A stretch of 19,049 nucleotides of DNA from Bacillota bacterium (GTDB lineage Bacteria; Bacillota; GCA-003054495; Carboxydocellales; JAJZTU01), in the NCBI GenBank assembly GCA_021848765.1, contig JAJZTU010000031.1:1-19049 (forward strand). Direction: 5' to 3'. Shown one piece after another: positions 1 to 6,376 of the stretch. Numbering within the stretch: position 1 is the first letter of the stretch; every line of letters starts with the position of its first letter. The position numbers and the translations under genes are program-made. Below the pieces are notes generated by a model. The model did not search any database. It had not been told where the DNA came from and saw nothing but the letters and a program-made list of their open reading frames with translations.

Positions 1-342
1 GTTGACCGCAAGGATATCGAGCGCGGCCAGGTTTTAGCCAAGCCCGGCAGCATTAAGCCTCACACTAAATTCACTGCTGAGGTCTACATCCTGAGCAAGG
101 AAGAAGGCGGCCGTCATACTCCTTTCTTCCAAGGCTACAGACCCCAGTTCTATTTCCGGACCACTGACGTTACCGGTGTGTGCACCCTGCCTGAAGGGGT
201 AGAAATGGTAATGCCCGGTGACAACGTTAAAATTGACGTTGAGCTGATCTCCCCCATCGCTATCGAAGAACGTCTGCGCTTCGCTATCCGCGAAGGCGGC
301 CGGACTGTTGGCTCCGGTGTTGTATCTGCTGTTAAAGCCTAA
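1..342 (+). CDS. tuf: Elongation factor Tu, C-terminal fragment (5' end outside window)
   Basis: This is the last 113 residues of EF-Tu, the GTPase that brings aminoacyl-tRNA to the ribosomal A site. The reading frame is open from base 1 and ends at TAA 340-342. It covers the end of domain II (VDRKDIERGQVLAKPGSIKPH region) and all of domain III, with the typical GGRHTPFFQGYRPQFYFRTT segment, the VEMVMPGDN turn and the terminal FAIREGGRTVGSGVV strand. The GTPase domain lies upstream of the window. tuf normally closes the str operon (rpsL-rpsG-fusA-tuf) just before the S10 cluster in Firmicutes, which matches what follows. The gap to rpsJ is unusually long (861 nt) and is filled by structured RNA sequence. 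Confidence 0.97.
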   Translation, partial: VDRKDIERGQVLAKPGSIKPHTKFTAEVYILSKEEGGRHTPFFQGYRPQFYFRTTDVTGVCTLPEGVEMVMPGDNVKIDVELISPIAIEERLRFAIREGGRTVGSGVVSAVKA

Positions 343-356
343 TCTTGCTGTAACAT

Positions 357-392
357 GCCAAGTACTGCAATCTGTGGATTGTAGTACTTGGC
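357..392 (+). other. Strong 16-bp hairpin just after tuf
   Basis: Bases 357-372 pair with 377-392 around a TGTG loop. There are 15 Watson-Crick pairs and one G-U pair, with no bulge. It starts 15 nt after the tuf stop. There is no T-run after it (the next bases are TATAAGAATG), so it does not look like a standard intrinsic terminator. It could protect the 3' end of tuf mRNA, mark an RNA processing site, or be the first helix of the structured RNA that follows. Confidence 0.75.
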
Positions 393-399
393 TATAAGA

Positions 400-1036
400 A
401 TGTTAATGGGGATCGTACCGGCACTACTGTGCACATGGCAATGCTCTTATCAGGCCTTCCTGGTTTAAGACGTATTCGCGGCCTGTTTTGGCCGAACGCG
501 TTTTGTCTCCGGTCGGGACTACCTGCCGGTTCGGAGTCTCCACGCTCTGTCCGGTGCAGCTCTAAGCTCAGTGTGCTAATGGAATCACCCAACCTCGCCG
601 ATGGGGCGTCCGTGCCCCCGGCGAGGTTGCCGGCGTCCTGCCGGCAAGGGTGATTCCATTGCACACCTTCGCTAAGAGCTGCTACCGTACTCCGCGAGTC
701 GCTCCTTCACCGGCAGGTAGCCCCGACCTGGGCAGAAATGTGGCAGGGTTAGGTTGGGTTGTCTCCCGTTACCGGACCTAGGTCGAACAGGCCAGCTACG
801 TATCCCGGGTAGCCCGTGAGTTACGGAGGGTGGGGTAGTTACCCGGCGGGCACATGACGGAGCTTCCGGCCACCAATCACGACGCAGGTCCCGTCGCGGA
901 GGACACTGTGACCACAGGAAATGCAGGATTAGAGTTTGTCCGGAGCAGGGAGCGAGGAGATGATTGGTCCGGAAGCGTAGTAAGTGCCCGAAGGGTAACT
1001 ACCCCGCCCGGAGTCGACCCGAACCTGACCCATTAA
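400..1036 (+). ncRNA. Large, highly structured non-coding RNA candidate (possible OLE RNA)
   Basis: No credible protein is encoded here, but the strand folds into long helices. 5' domain: 511-517 pairs with 722-728, then after an A/C mismatch 519-530 pairs perfectly with 709-720. Inside it 556-563 pairs with 675-682, and 571-590 pairs with 648-666 with one bulged T at 577. That arm ends in a three-way junction of 591-600/619-628 (capped by 603-607/614-618) and 629-634/640-645. 3' domain: 746-758 pairs with 1018-1031. Within it 832-844 pairs perfectly with 993-1005, 847-853 with 984-990, and 862-869 plus 872-879 with 961-976. Smaller hairpins occur at 421-432, 451-462, 477-498 and 795-813. Plus-strand orientation is assumed from the neighbouring genes. 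Length, complexity and likely host fit OLE RNA, but I cannot match its consensus from memory. No strong promoter or terminator brackets it, so the ends are approximate and it may be co-transcribed with tuf. Confidence 0.85.
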
Positions 1037-1059
1037 ACTAGCTAAAATCCAAAGAACTC

Positions 1060-1088
1060 TTGCATTTTACAGGAAAATCAGATATAAT
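1060..1088 (+). promoter_or_regulatory. Sigma-A type promoter of the S10 cluster
   Basis: The -35 box TTGCAT (1060-1065) and a perfect -10 box TATAAT (1083-1088) are separated by exactly 17 nt in an AT-rich stretch that contrasts with the GC-rich RNA region before it. Transcription would start near 1095, giving a leader of about 108 nt before rpsJ. It is the only near-consensus promoter I see in the window and probably drives much of the ribosomal cluster. Confidence 0.85.
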
Positions 1089-1120
1089 ATATCATTGTTG
1101 GCTGATCGACAGGCGATGAG

Positions 1121-1160
1121 GTGAAAGGTTGCTTTTCTACCGGGAAAAGGGAATTTTCAC
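1121..1160 (+). promoter_or_regulatory. Hairpin in the rpsJ leader
   Basis: In the 5' leader, GTGAAA (1121-1126) can pair with TTTCAC (1155-1160), and inside it CTTTTC (1132-1137) pairs with GAAAAG (1144-1149). Together these form a two-part stem that ends about 26 nt upstream of the Shine-Dalgarno site. It could be a site for feedback control by a ribosomal protein of the operon, as L4 does in E. coli, but it does not resemble a known leader closely enough for me to name it. Confidence 0.4.
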
Positions 1161-1203
1161 TGAGAATGTCCGTAAAATCGGGCGAAAAGGAGGGGTAATA
1201 ATA

Positions 1204-1512
1204 ATGAGCAAGCAAAAAATCAGAATTAGGCTAAAGGCTTTTGATCACAAAATTTTGGATCAGTCCGCCGAAAAAATTGTCGAGACCGCTAAAAGAACCG
1301 GTGCCTCTGTGGCAGGACCTATTCCGCTGCCTACGGAGAAGAATATCTATACCATCTTGAGGTCTCCGCATGTCAACAAGGATTCCCGGGAGCAGTTTGA
1401 AATGAGGACACACAAGCGCTTAATCGACATCCTCGAGCCAACGCCTAAGACTGTCGATGCTTTGATGCGGCTTGATTTGCCTGCAGGTGTGGACATCGAA
1501 ATCAAGCTGTAG
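1204..1512 (+). CDS. rpsJ: 30S ribosomal protein S10
   Basis: This is a 102-residue S10, the usual length. S10 sits in the head of the small subunit and, with NusB, also acts in transcription antitermination. The sequence begins MSKQKIRIRLKAFDHKILDQ and contains the conserved GPIPLPTEKNIYTILRSPHV loop and the EQFEMRTHKRLIDI segment. ATG 1204 is chosen over upstream in-frame alternatives (from 1129) because AAGGAGG lies at 1187-1193 and the product starts where family members start. It is the first gene after the promoter at 1060-1088, as expected for the head of the S10 cluster. Confidence 0.98.
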   Translation: MSKQKIRIRLKAFDHKILDQSAEKIVETAKRTGASVAGPIPLPTEKNIYTILRSPHVNKDSREQFEMRTHKRLIDILEPTPKTVDALMRLDLPAGVDIEIKL

Positions 1513-1531
1513 TCTGTCTATTTGAGTATGG

Positions 1532-1547
1532 CACGCCAGGCGGCGTG
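1532..1547 (+). other. Short hairpin between rpsJ and rplC
   Basis: CACGCC (1532-1537) pairs perfectly with GGCGTG (1542-1547) over an AGGC loop. It lies in the 73-nt spacer after rpsJ and has no T-run, so termination is unlikely. An RNA-processing or translation-tuning role is possible. Confidence 0.45.
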
Positions 1548-1585
1548 GACTTTGAAGGTATTGATTGTACAGGAGGTGGCAAATC

Positions 1586-2212
1586 GTGGTGAAGGGAATT
1601 TTGGGTAAGAAGTTAGGGATGACCCAGCTTTTTACTGAGGAAGGTAAAGTGGTTCCTGTAACCGTCATCGAGGCCGGTCCTTGTGTTATTGTTCAGAAGA
1701 AGACTGCTGAGACTGATGGTTACAATGCCATCCAGGTTGGGTTTGGCGAGATCAGGGAAAAGCTGGTAAACAAGCCTGCCAAGGGGCATTTTAGCAAGGG
1801 CGGAGTCAAGCCTTTGCGCTTTGTGAAAGAATTCCGGATTGAAAATGTTGATGATTTCCAGGTTGGACAGGAAATCACTGCTGATGTGTTTGCAGCCGGT
1901 GAGAGTGTGGATGTGGTAGGTACTTCCAGAGGCAAAGGGTTTGCCGGAGGTATTAAGCGTCACGGATTCCACCGTGGACCAATGGCTCACGGTTCCAAGT
2001 ACCACCGTCGGCCGGGTTCATTGGGAGCTAAAGGGCCGGCCCGGGTATTTAAGGGCCGGAAGCTGCCTGGACGTACCGGCGGTGAAAGGGTTACTGTGCA
2101 GAACCTGCAGGTAGTGCGGGTTGACAAGGAGCGCAACCTCTTGATTGTCAAGGGTGCTGTTCCCGGGCCGAAAAATGGCCTGTTAATCGTGAAAGATACT
2201 GTGAAGGCTTAA
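1586..2212 (+). CDS. rplC: 50S ribosomal protein L3
   Basis: L3 is an early assembly protein of the large subunit whose extended loop reaches toward the peptidyl transferase centre. The start is GTG 1586 (product MVKGILGKKLGMTQ, 208 residues), with AGGAGGTG at 1571-1578. A second GTG at 1589 is possible but has less ideal spacing to the ribosome binding site than 1586. The hallmark loop, about residues 116-166, is intact: GKGFAGGIKRHGFHRGPMAH, then GSKYHRRPGSLG and GRKLPGRTGG. Length is normal for the family. It is followed by rplD after 31 nt in the standard S10 order. Confidence 0.97.
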   Translation: MVKGILGKKLGMTQLFTEEGKVVPVTVIEAGPCVIVQKKTAETDGYNAIQVGFGEIREKLVNKPAKGHFSKGGVKPLRFVKEFRIENVDDFQVGQEITADVFAAGESVDVVGTSRGKGFAGGIKRHGFHRGPMAHGSKYHRRPGSLGAKGPARVFKGRKLPGRTGGERVTVQNLQVVRVDKERNLLIVKGAVPGPKNGLLIVKDTVKA

Positions 2213-2243
2213 AGGATTCGCTGGGAAAGGAGGAAAACTTGAG

Positions 2244-2867
2244 ATGCCGAAAGTTGCATTATATAACGTAAATGGTGAGCAGGTCGGCGAAGTAGAGCTC
2301 AAGGATGAAGTGTTCGGCATTGAACCTAATGAACACGCAGTCTTTGATGCTGTGTTGCTGCAGCAAGCTGCTGAGCGCCTGGGCACCCATTCAACCAAAA
2401 GCCGTGGCGAAGTAGCCGGAGGCGGTAGGAAGCCCTGGCGGCAAAAAGGTACCGGCCGGGCTCGTCATGGTACTACCCGTTCCCCTATTTGGAGGGGTGG
2501 CGCAATCACCTTTGGACCTAAGCCAAGGAAATATGGATTTACCATGCCGAAAAAGGTCAGGAGGCTGGCTCTGAAATCCGCGCTTTCCTCCAAGGTGCAG
2601 GCCGGGGAAATTATTGTGCTGGATCAACTGGCCATGAGTGAACCCAAGACTAAGGAAATGCTCAAAATCCTTAGTAATCTCAAGGTGGAAAAGAAGGCCC
2701 TGGTGGTTACTTCTGATTTGGATGTCAATGTAGTGAAATCAGCCCGGAACATTCCCGGAGTTAAGCCTGTTCAGGCCAATACTCTGAATGTATATGACCT
2801 GTTAAGACACGATCAATTGGTGATTACCAAAGATGCGGTGGCTAGGGTAGAGGAGGTGTTGGCATAA
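2244..2867 (+). CDS. rplD: 50S ribosomal protein L4
   Basis: This is a 207-residue L4, which binds 23S rRNA domain I and lines the peptide exit tunnel. The long tunnel loop is visible at about residues 52-98, with GEVAGGGRKPWRQKGTGRAR and SPIWRGGAITFGPKPRKY, the region where macrolide-resistance changes arise in other bacteria. ATG 2244 follows AAAGGAGG at 2226-2233. In gammaproteobacteria L4 also represses its own operon. Whether that happens here is unknown. The stop codon TAA (2865-2867) shares its last A with the rplW start, implying coupled translation. Confidence 0.98.
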   Translation: MPKVALYNVNGEQVGEVELKDEVFGIEPNEHAVFDAVLLQQAAERLGTHSTKSRGEVAGGGRKPWRQKGTGRARHGTTRSPIWRGGAITFGPKPRKYGFTMPKKVRRLALKSALSSKVQAGEIIVLDQLAMSEPKTKEMLKILSNLKVEKKALVVTSDLDVNVVKSARNIPGVKPVQANTLNVYDLLRHDQLVITKDAVARVEEVLA

Positions 2868-3154
2868 TGCGCAGTCCTTATGAAGTGCTGAAGAAACCGG
2901 TGGTATCTGAGAAGACCATGGGGCTTTTGGCTGATAACAAGTACACCTTCCTGGTAAACCCTGATGCCAACAAAATCGAAATTAAGCATGCTGTGGAAAA
3001 GGCTTTCAATGTAAAAGTAACCGATGTCAAGACTATCAGCATAAAAGGCAAGGCCAAACGGGTTGGCCGTTATGTTGGTAAGACTGCTGATAAGAAGAAA
3101 GCCATTGTCACCTTGCAGGATGGGGACAAAATCGAAATTTTTGACGGTGTATAA
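2867..3154 (+). CDS. rplW: 50S ribosomal protein L23
   Basis: This is a 95-residue L23, located at the exit of the peptide tunnel, where signal recognition particle and trigger factor dock. Typical features are the start MRSPYEVLKKPVVSEKTMG, the FLVNPDANKIEIKHAVEKAF segment and the extended basic loop around KTISIKGKAKRVGR. The ATG overlaps the rplD stop by one base, and its ribosome binding site (GAGGAGGTG) lies within rplD. Length and order are standard. Confidence 0.98.
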   Translation: MRSPYEVLKKPVVSEKTMGLLADNKYTFLVNPDANKIEIKHAVEKAFNVKVTDVKTISIKGKAKRVGRYVGKTADKKKAIVTLQDGDKIEIFDGV

Positions 3155-3186
3155 GCAGAAAGTCGCGAGAAGGAGGTCAACCTTTA

Positions 3187-4014
3187 ATGGCTATCAAAAC
3201 CTTTAAACCCACCTCCCCGGGGCGCAGGTTTGTTACAGTTTCTACCTTTGAAGAGTTAACAACCGACAAACCGGAAAAGTCTCTGCTGGTGCCCCTCAAG
3301 AAGACCGCTGGACGCAACGCCCATGGTCACTTGACGGTTAGACACCGGGGCGGTGGACATAAGAGAATGTATCGGATTATTGACTTTAAGCGGGATAAGG
3401 ACAATGTCCCGGCTAAGGTCGCTACTATTGAATATGATCCTAACAGGACTTCCCGGATTGCCCTGCTGAACTATGCAGATGGGGAAAAACGCTATATCTT
3501 GGCCCCTGTCGGTCTCAAGGTAGGCGATGTGATTTATTCCGGTCCGGAAGCAGACATCAAGGTTGGTAACGCACTGCCCCTGCGGAACATCCCTGTGGGT
3601 ACTGTGATTCACAACATCGAGATGAAGCCCAAGAAGGGCGCTCAGTTGGTGCGTTCTGCCGGTGCTTCCGCCCAGTTAATGGCTAAAGAAGGCAAGTATG
3701 CCCATGTCCGGATGCCCTCCGGCGAAGTGCGGCTGATTCTTTTGGACTGCCGGGCTACTATCGGTCAGGTGGGTAACCTGGACCATGAAAACGTTACCAT
3801 CGGTAAGGCCGGACGGTCCCGGTGGCTGGGAATCAGACCAACCAACCGCGGTGTAGTCATGAACCCTGTGGACCATCCGCATGGTGGTGGTGAGGGCCGT
3901 TCTCCCATCGGGCGCAACCCGGTTACTCCTTGGGGTAAGCCTGCTTTGGGCGCTAAGACCCGGAAGAAGAAGAATCCTAGTAATAAATTCATTGTGAAGA
4001 AACGTAAGAAGTAG
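3187..4014 (+). CDS. rplB: 50S ribosomal protein L2
   Basis: This is a 275-residue L2, one of the most conserved ribosomal proteins, needed for subunit joining and peptidyl transfer. It carries the N-terminal rRNA-binding OB region (GGGHKRMYRIIDFKRDK around residues 55-71) and the C-terminal motif DHPHGGGEGRSPIGR (229-243). That motif includes the conserved histidine discussed as important for peptidyl transferase activity. It ends in a basic tail (KKRKK). ATG 3187 follows AAGGAGGTC near 3170-3178. No departures from the family are visible. Confidence 0.98.
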   Translation: MAIKTFKPTSPGRRFVTVSTFEELTTDKPEKSLLVPLKKTAGRNAHGHLTVRHRGGGHKRMYRIIDFKRDKDNVPAKVATIEYDPNRTSRIALLNYADGEKRYILAPVGLKVGDVIYSGPEADIKVGNALPLRNIPVGTVIHNIEMKPKKGAQLVRSAGASAQLMAKEGKYAHVRMPSGEVRLILLDCRATIGQVGNLDHENVTIGKAGRSRWLGIRPTNRGVVMNPVDHPHGGGEGRSPIGRNPVTPWGKPALGAKTRKKKNPSNKFIVKKRKK

Positions 4015-4077
4015 TTGGCAGGAGCCTGCTAACCAAAGTGATAAACTGTTTTCCGGTCAGAAGGGAGGCGTAATGAT

Positions 4078-4359
4078 ATGGGTAGATCCCTGAAAAAAGG
4101 ACCTTTTTGTGATGAATATTTGCTGAAGAAGGTTGAAGAGATGAATGCCAAGAATGAGAAGCGGGTTATCAAAACTTGGTCCCGTCGCTCCACCATCTTC
4201 CCGCAAATGGTTGGACATACAATTGCTGTACATGACGGACGCAAGCACATTCCGGTATATGTTACCGAGGATATGGTTGGCCATAAACTGGGCGAGTTCG
4301 CTCTTACCAGAACCTTTAAGGGACACAGTGGTAATGAGAGGGCTTCCGGAGTCAGATAA
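4078..4359 (+). CDS. rpsS: 30S ribosomal protein S19
   Basis: This is a 93-residue S19 of the small-subunit head, near the tRNA A-site finger contacts. It shows the family start MGRSLKKGPFCDEYLLKKV and the central SRRSTIFPQMVGHTIAVHDG and GEFALTRTFKGH segments. ATG 4078 follows AAGGGAGGCG. An out-of-frame ATG a few bases upstream is ignored. It lies between rplB and rplV in the conserved order. Confidence 0.98.
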   Translation: MGRSLKKGPFCDEYLLKKVEEMNAKNEKRVIKTWSRRSTIFPQMVGHTIAVHDGRKHIPVYVTEDMVGHKLGEFALTRTFKGHSGNERASGVR

Positions 4360-4380
4360 CCGGTGAGAGGGGGTATTAAA

Positions 4381-4722
4381 ATGGAAGCGAAAGCAGTCGC
4401 TAAATATATTCGTATGTCTCCCCGGAAAGCGCGCCACGTAGTTGATCTCATCCGGGGCAAAAAGGTTGACGAAGCGCTGGCTATATTGAAGTTCACCCCT
4501 AATCATGCTGCTGATGCCATTGAAAAGGTGGTCAAATCTGCGGTAGCCAATGCTGAGCATAATTATGAGATGGATGTGGATTCACTGTATATTGCACAGG
4601 TTTTTGTGGACGGGGGCCCGATCATTAAGCGGTTTAAGCCCCGGGCGATGGGCCGGGCTGATGCTATTGCCAAACGGACCAGCCACATTACTGTAGTAGT
4701 TACTGAAAAAAGGGAGGGATAA
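4381..4722 (+). CDS. rplV: 50S ribosomal protein L22
   Basis: This is a 113-residue L22, whose beta-hairpin lines the exit tunnel and is a macrolide-resistance site in other species. It starts MEAKAVAKYIRMSPRKAR. The hairpin region is VFVDGGPIIKRFKPRAMGRA at about residues 76-95. ATG 4381 is preferred over the in-frame GTG at 4363, because a purine-rich site (GAGAGGGGG, about 4366-4374) lies just before it and the shorter form matches L22 homologues. Only 3 nt separate it from rpsC. Confidence 0.97.
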   Translation: MEAKAVAKYIRMSPRKARHVVDLIRGKKVDEALAILKFTPNHAADAIEKVVKSAVANAEHNYEMDVDSLYIAQVFVDGGPIIKRFKPRAMGRADAIAKRTSHITVVVTEKREG

Positions 4723-4725
4723 CTG

Positions 4726-5394
4726 GTGGGTCAAAAGGTTCATCCTAAGGGTCTGCGGATCGGAATCATCAAGGACTGGGATGCCAAGTGGTATGCCGAT
4801 AAGGACTTTAGCAACCTGTTGATTGAAGATATTAAGCTTCGCAGATATATCAAGAAGAGACTGTTTGCCGCTGGTGTCTCCAAGGTCGAGATTGAGCGTG
4901 CTGCCAACCGGGTTAAGGTCACTATTCATACCGCTAAGCCAGGGATTGTCATCGGACGGGGCGGTACCGAGGTTGAGGCTCTGCGTAAAGAATTGGAGAG
5001 GCAGACCCGTAAGCAGGTTAATGTCAATATTGCGGAAATTAAAGTAGCCGAGCTGGATGCCCAACTGGTGGCTGAGAATGTGGCAGCACAGTTGGCAAAA
5101 CGGGTTTCTTTCCGCCGGGCAATGAAGCAGGCTGTTTCCCGGACCATGCGTGTAGGCGCCCAAGGGATTAAGATTGCCTGTGCAGGCCGCCTGGCCGGAG
5201 CCGAAATTGCCCGGACCGAGTGGTATAACGAAGGGAAAGTTCCCCTCCATACTCTGCGGGCTGATATTGATTATGGATTTGCTGAGGCTGACACCACCTA
5301 TGGTAAGATTGGTGTCAAGGTTTGGATCTACAAAGGAGAGGTACTGCCTGAAGCCAAGCCGGCCGCTGCAACTGCAGAAGGGGGTAAAGCGTAA
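4726..5394 (+). CDS. rpsC: 30S ribosomal protein S3
   Basis: This is a 222-residue S3, located at the mRNA entry channel and contributing to helicase activity. The N-terminus MGQKVHPKGLRIGI is typical. The type-II KH domain has its GRGG loop at residues 77-80 (KPGIVIGRGGTEVEALRKEL), and the C-terminal half has GIKIACAGRLAGAEIARTEW. It starts with GTG 4726 downstream of AAAGGGAGG. The stop TAA (5392-5394) overlaps the rplP ATG by one base. Confidence 0.98.
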   Translation: MGQKVHPKGLRIGIIKDWDAKWYADKDFSNLLIEDIKLRRYIKKRLFAAGVSKVEIERAANRVKVTIHTAKPGIVIGRGGTEVEALRKELERQTRKQVNVNIAEIKVAELDAQLVAENVAAQLAKRVSFRRAMKQAVSRTMRVGAQGIKIACAGRLAGAEIARTEWYNEGKVPLHTLRADIDYGFAEADTTYGKIGVKVWIYKGEVLPEAKPAAATAEGGKA

Positions 5395-5831
5395 TGTTGG
5401 TGCCTAAGCGCGTTAAACACAGGAGAGTACACCGGGGACGACTTAAAGGTAATGCCAAGGGTGGAAGCGCCATTGCTTTTGGCGAATTCGGCCTTCAGGC
5501 TCTGGAGCCTGCCTGGATAACCAACCGCCAGATTGAGGCAGCGCGGATTGCGATGACTCGTTACATCCGCCGGGGCGGAAAGGTCTGGATTAAGATTTTC
5601 CCTGACAAGCCCATTACTGCCAAGCCTGCTGAAACCCGGATGGGTAGCGGTAAAGGCTCACCTGAATACTGGGTAGCTGTAGTTAAACCTGGTCGCATCT
5701 TGTTCGAACTGGCAGGTGTTCCTGAAGAGACTGCCAGGGAAGCAATGCGGCTGGCTGCTCACAAACTGCCTATTAAGACTAAGTTTGTTATTAAAAGTCA
5801 AGAAACGGGTGGTGACGGAAATGAAAGCTAG
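5394..5831 (+). CDS. rplP: 50S ribosomal protein L16
   Basis: This is a 145-residue L16, which organises the A-site tRNA binding region of the large subunit. Family signatures are MLVPKRVKHRRVHRG, FGEFGLQALEPAWITNRQIE and RMGSGKGSPEYWVAVVKPGR. The start overlaps rpsC by one base and the 3' end overlaps rpmC by 11 bases. The last residues (GGDGNES) are an unconserved tail that may exist only because of this overlap. Confidence 0.98.
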   Translation: MLVPKRVKHRRVHRGRLKGNAKGGSAIAFGEFGLQALEPAWITNRQIEAARIAMTRYIRRGGKVWIKIFPDKPITAKPAETRMGSGKGSPEYWVAVVKPGRILFELAGVPEETAREAMRLAAHKLPIKTKFVIKSQETGGDGNES

Positions 5832-6024
5832 TGAAATCAGGAACCTTACTAGCGAAGAACTGGGCAAAAAGCTTACTGACCTAAAGGATGAGCTTTTTAA
5901 GCTGCGGTTCCAGTTGGCCACTGGTCAATTAGAAAATCCTATGCGGATCCGGGAAGTACGCCGGGGCATCGCCCGTGTTCAAACCATTATTCGCGAACGG
6001 GAGTTGCTGCCGCAAAAGGCCTAA
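5821..6024 (+). CDS. rpmC: 50S ribosomal protein L29
   Basis: This is a 67-residue L29, a two-helix protein near the tunnel exit that contacts L23. It begins MKASEIRNLTSEELGKKL and contains ELFKLRFQLATGQLENP and the RIREVRRGIARVQTIIRE helix, all typical. ATG 5821 is chosen because it gives the family start. Longer forms from 5716 would run deep into rplP. It overlaps the end of rplP by 11 nt, so translation is probably coupled. Confidence 0.97.
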   Translation: MKASEIRNLTSEELGKKLTDLKDELFKLRFQLATGQLENPMRIREVRRGIARVQTIIRERELLPQKA

Positions 6025-6058
6025 GTGTGATTGTATTCAGAAAGGAGGCTCTAGCACA

Positions 6059-6319
6059 GTGGAAAGAGCTATGCGGAAAGTTCGGATCGGCTCAGTAGTG
6101 AGCGATAAGATGGAAAAGACCGTTGTAGTGGCTGTAGAAGACCGGGTACGGCACCCCCTCTATGGCAGGACGGTTAAACAAACCAAGAAGTTTAAGGCTC
6201 ATGACGAAGAGAACGCTTGCCGGATTGGCGATACAGTAAAGATCATGGAGACCAGACCCTTGAGTAAGGATAAGCGCTGGAGGGTAGTGGAGATCCTGGA
6301 GCGCCAGGAGCAAATCTAG
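6059..6319 (+). CDS. rpsQ: 30S ribosomal protein S17
   Basis: This is an 86-residue S17, a primary 16S rRNA-binding OB-fold protein. Conserved parts are RKVRIGSVVSDKMEKTVVVA, HPLYGRTVKQTKKFKAHDE and GDTVKIMETRPLSKDKRWRV. GTG 6059 is preferred as the start because AAAGGAGG at 6041-6048 sits 10 nt before it. ATG 6071 would be 22 nt away. Homologues usually have a short N-terminal segment before RKVRIG, as this start gives. Confidence 0.96.
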   Translation: MERAMRKVRIGSVVSDKMEKTVVVAVEDRVRHPLYGRTVKQTKKFKAHDEENACRIGDTVKIMETRPLSKDKRWRVVEILERQEQI

Positions 6320-6376
6320 TTCGACCTGGGATGACCAAAGGTAAAAATGATGTAACTGAAGGGAGGGTCATACACC

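Noticed and set aside
429..653. Open frame of 74 codons within the structured RNA region
   Set aside because: It has no ribosome binding site, is rich in Pro/Arg/Ser from GC-rich repeats, and follows the inverted-repeat arms of the RNA rather than any protein pattern. The antisense frame at 392-664 is rejected for the same reason.
854..1036. Open frame of 60 codons before the S10 promoter
   Set aside because: It has no credible ribosome binding site and no protein similarity I recognise. Both halves are complementary strands of RNA helices, and it ends at the RNA 3' boundary.
400..1036. Group I or II intron, RNase P RNA or tmRNA as an explanation for the structured region
   Set aside because: I find no group II domain V, no group I P3/P7-like core, no RNase P GAGGAAAGTCC-type core and no tmRNA-like 5'/3' ends. 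There is also no split gene at the edges.
4018..4037. Small hairpin TTGGCAGG/CCTGC..CCAA after rplB as a terminator
   Set aside because: It has a very short loop, a three-base bulge and no T-run, and it lies in the middle of a cluster that must be transcribed through.
4582..5250. Long minus-strand open frame opposite rplV/rpsC (222 codons), and similar ones at 4057-4560, 8177-8977 and 15523-16050
   Set aside because: They lie wholly opposite highly conserved ribosomal genes, are compositional shadows of them, and encode nothing recognisable.
6320..6376. Possible promoter (TTCGAC, 17 nt, AAAAAT) before rplN
   Set aside because: Both boxes match the consensus poorly, and the spacer is ordinary for an operon-internal gap.
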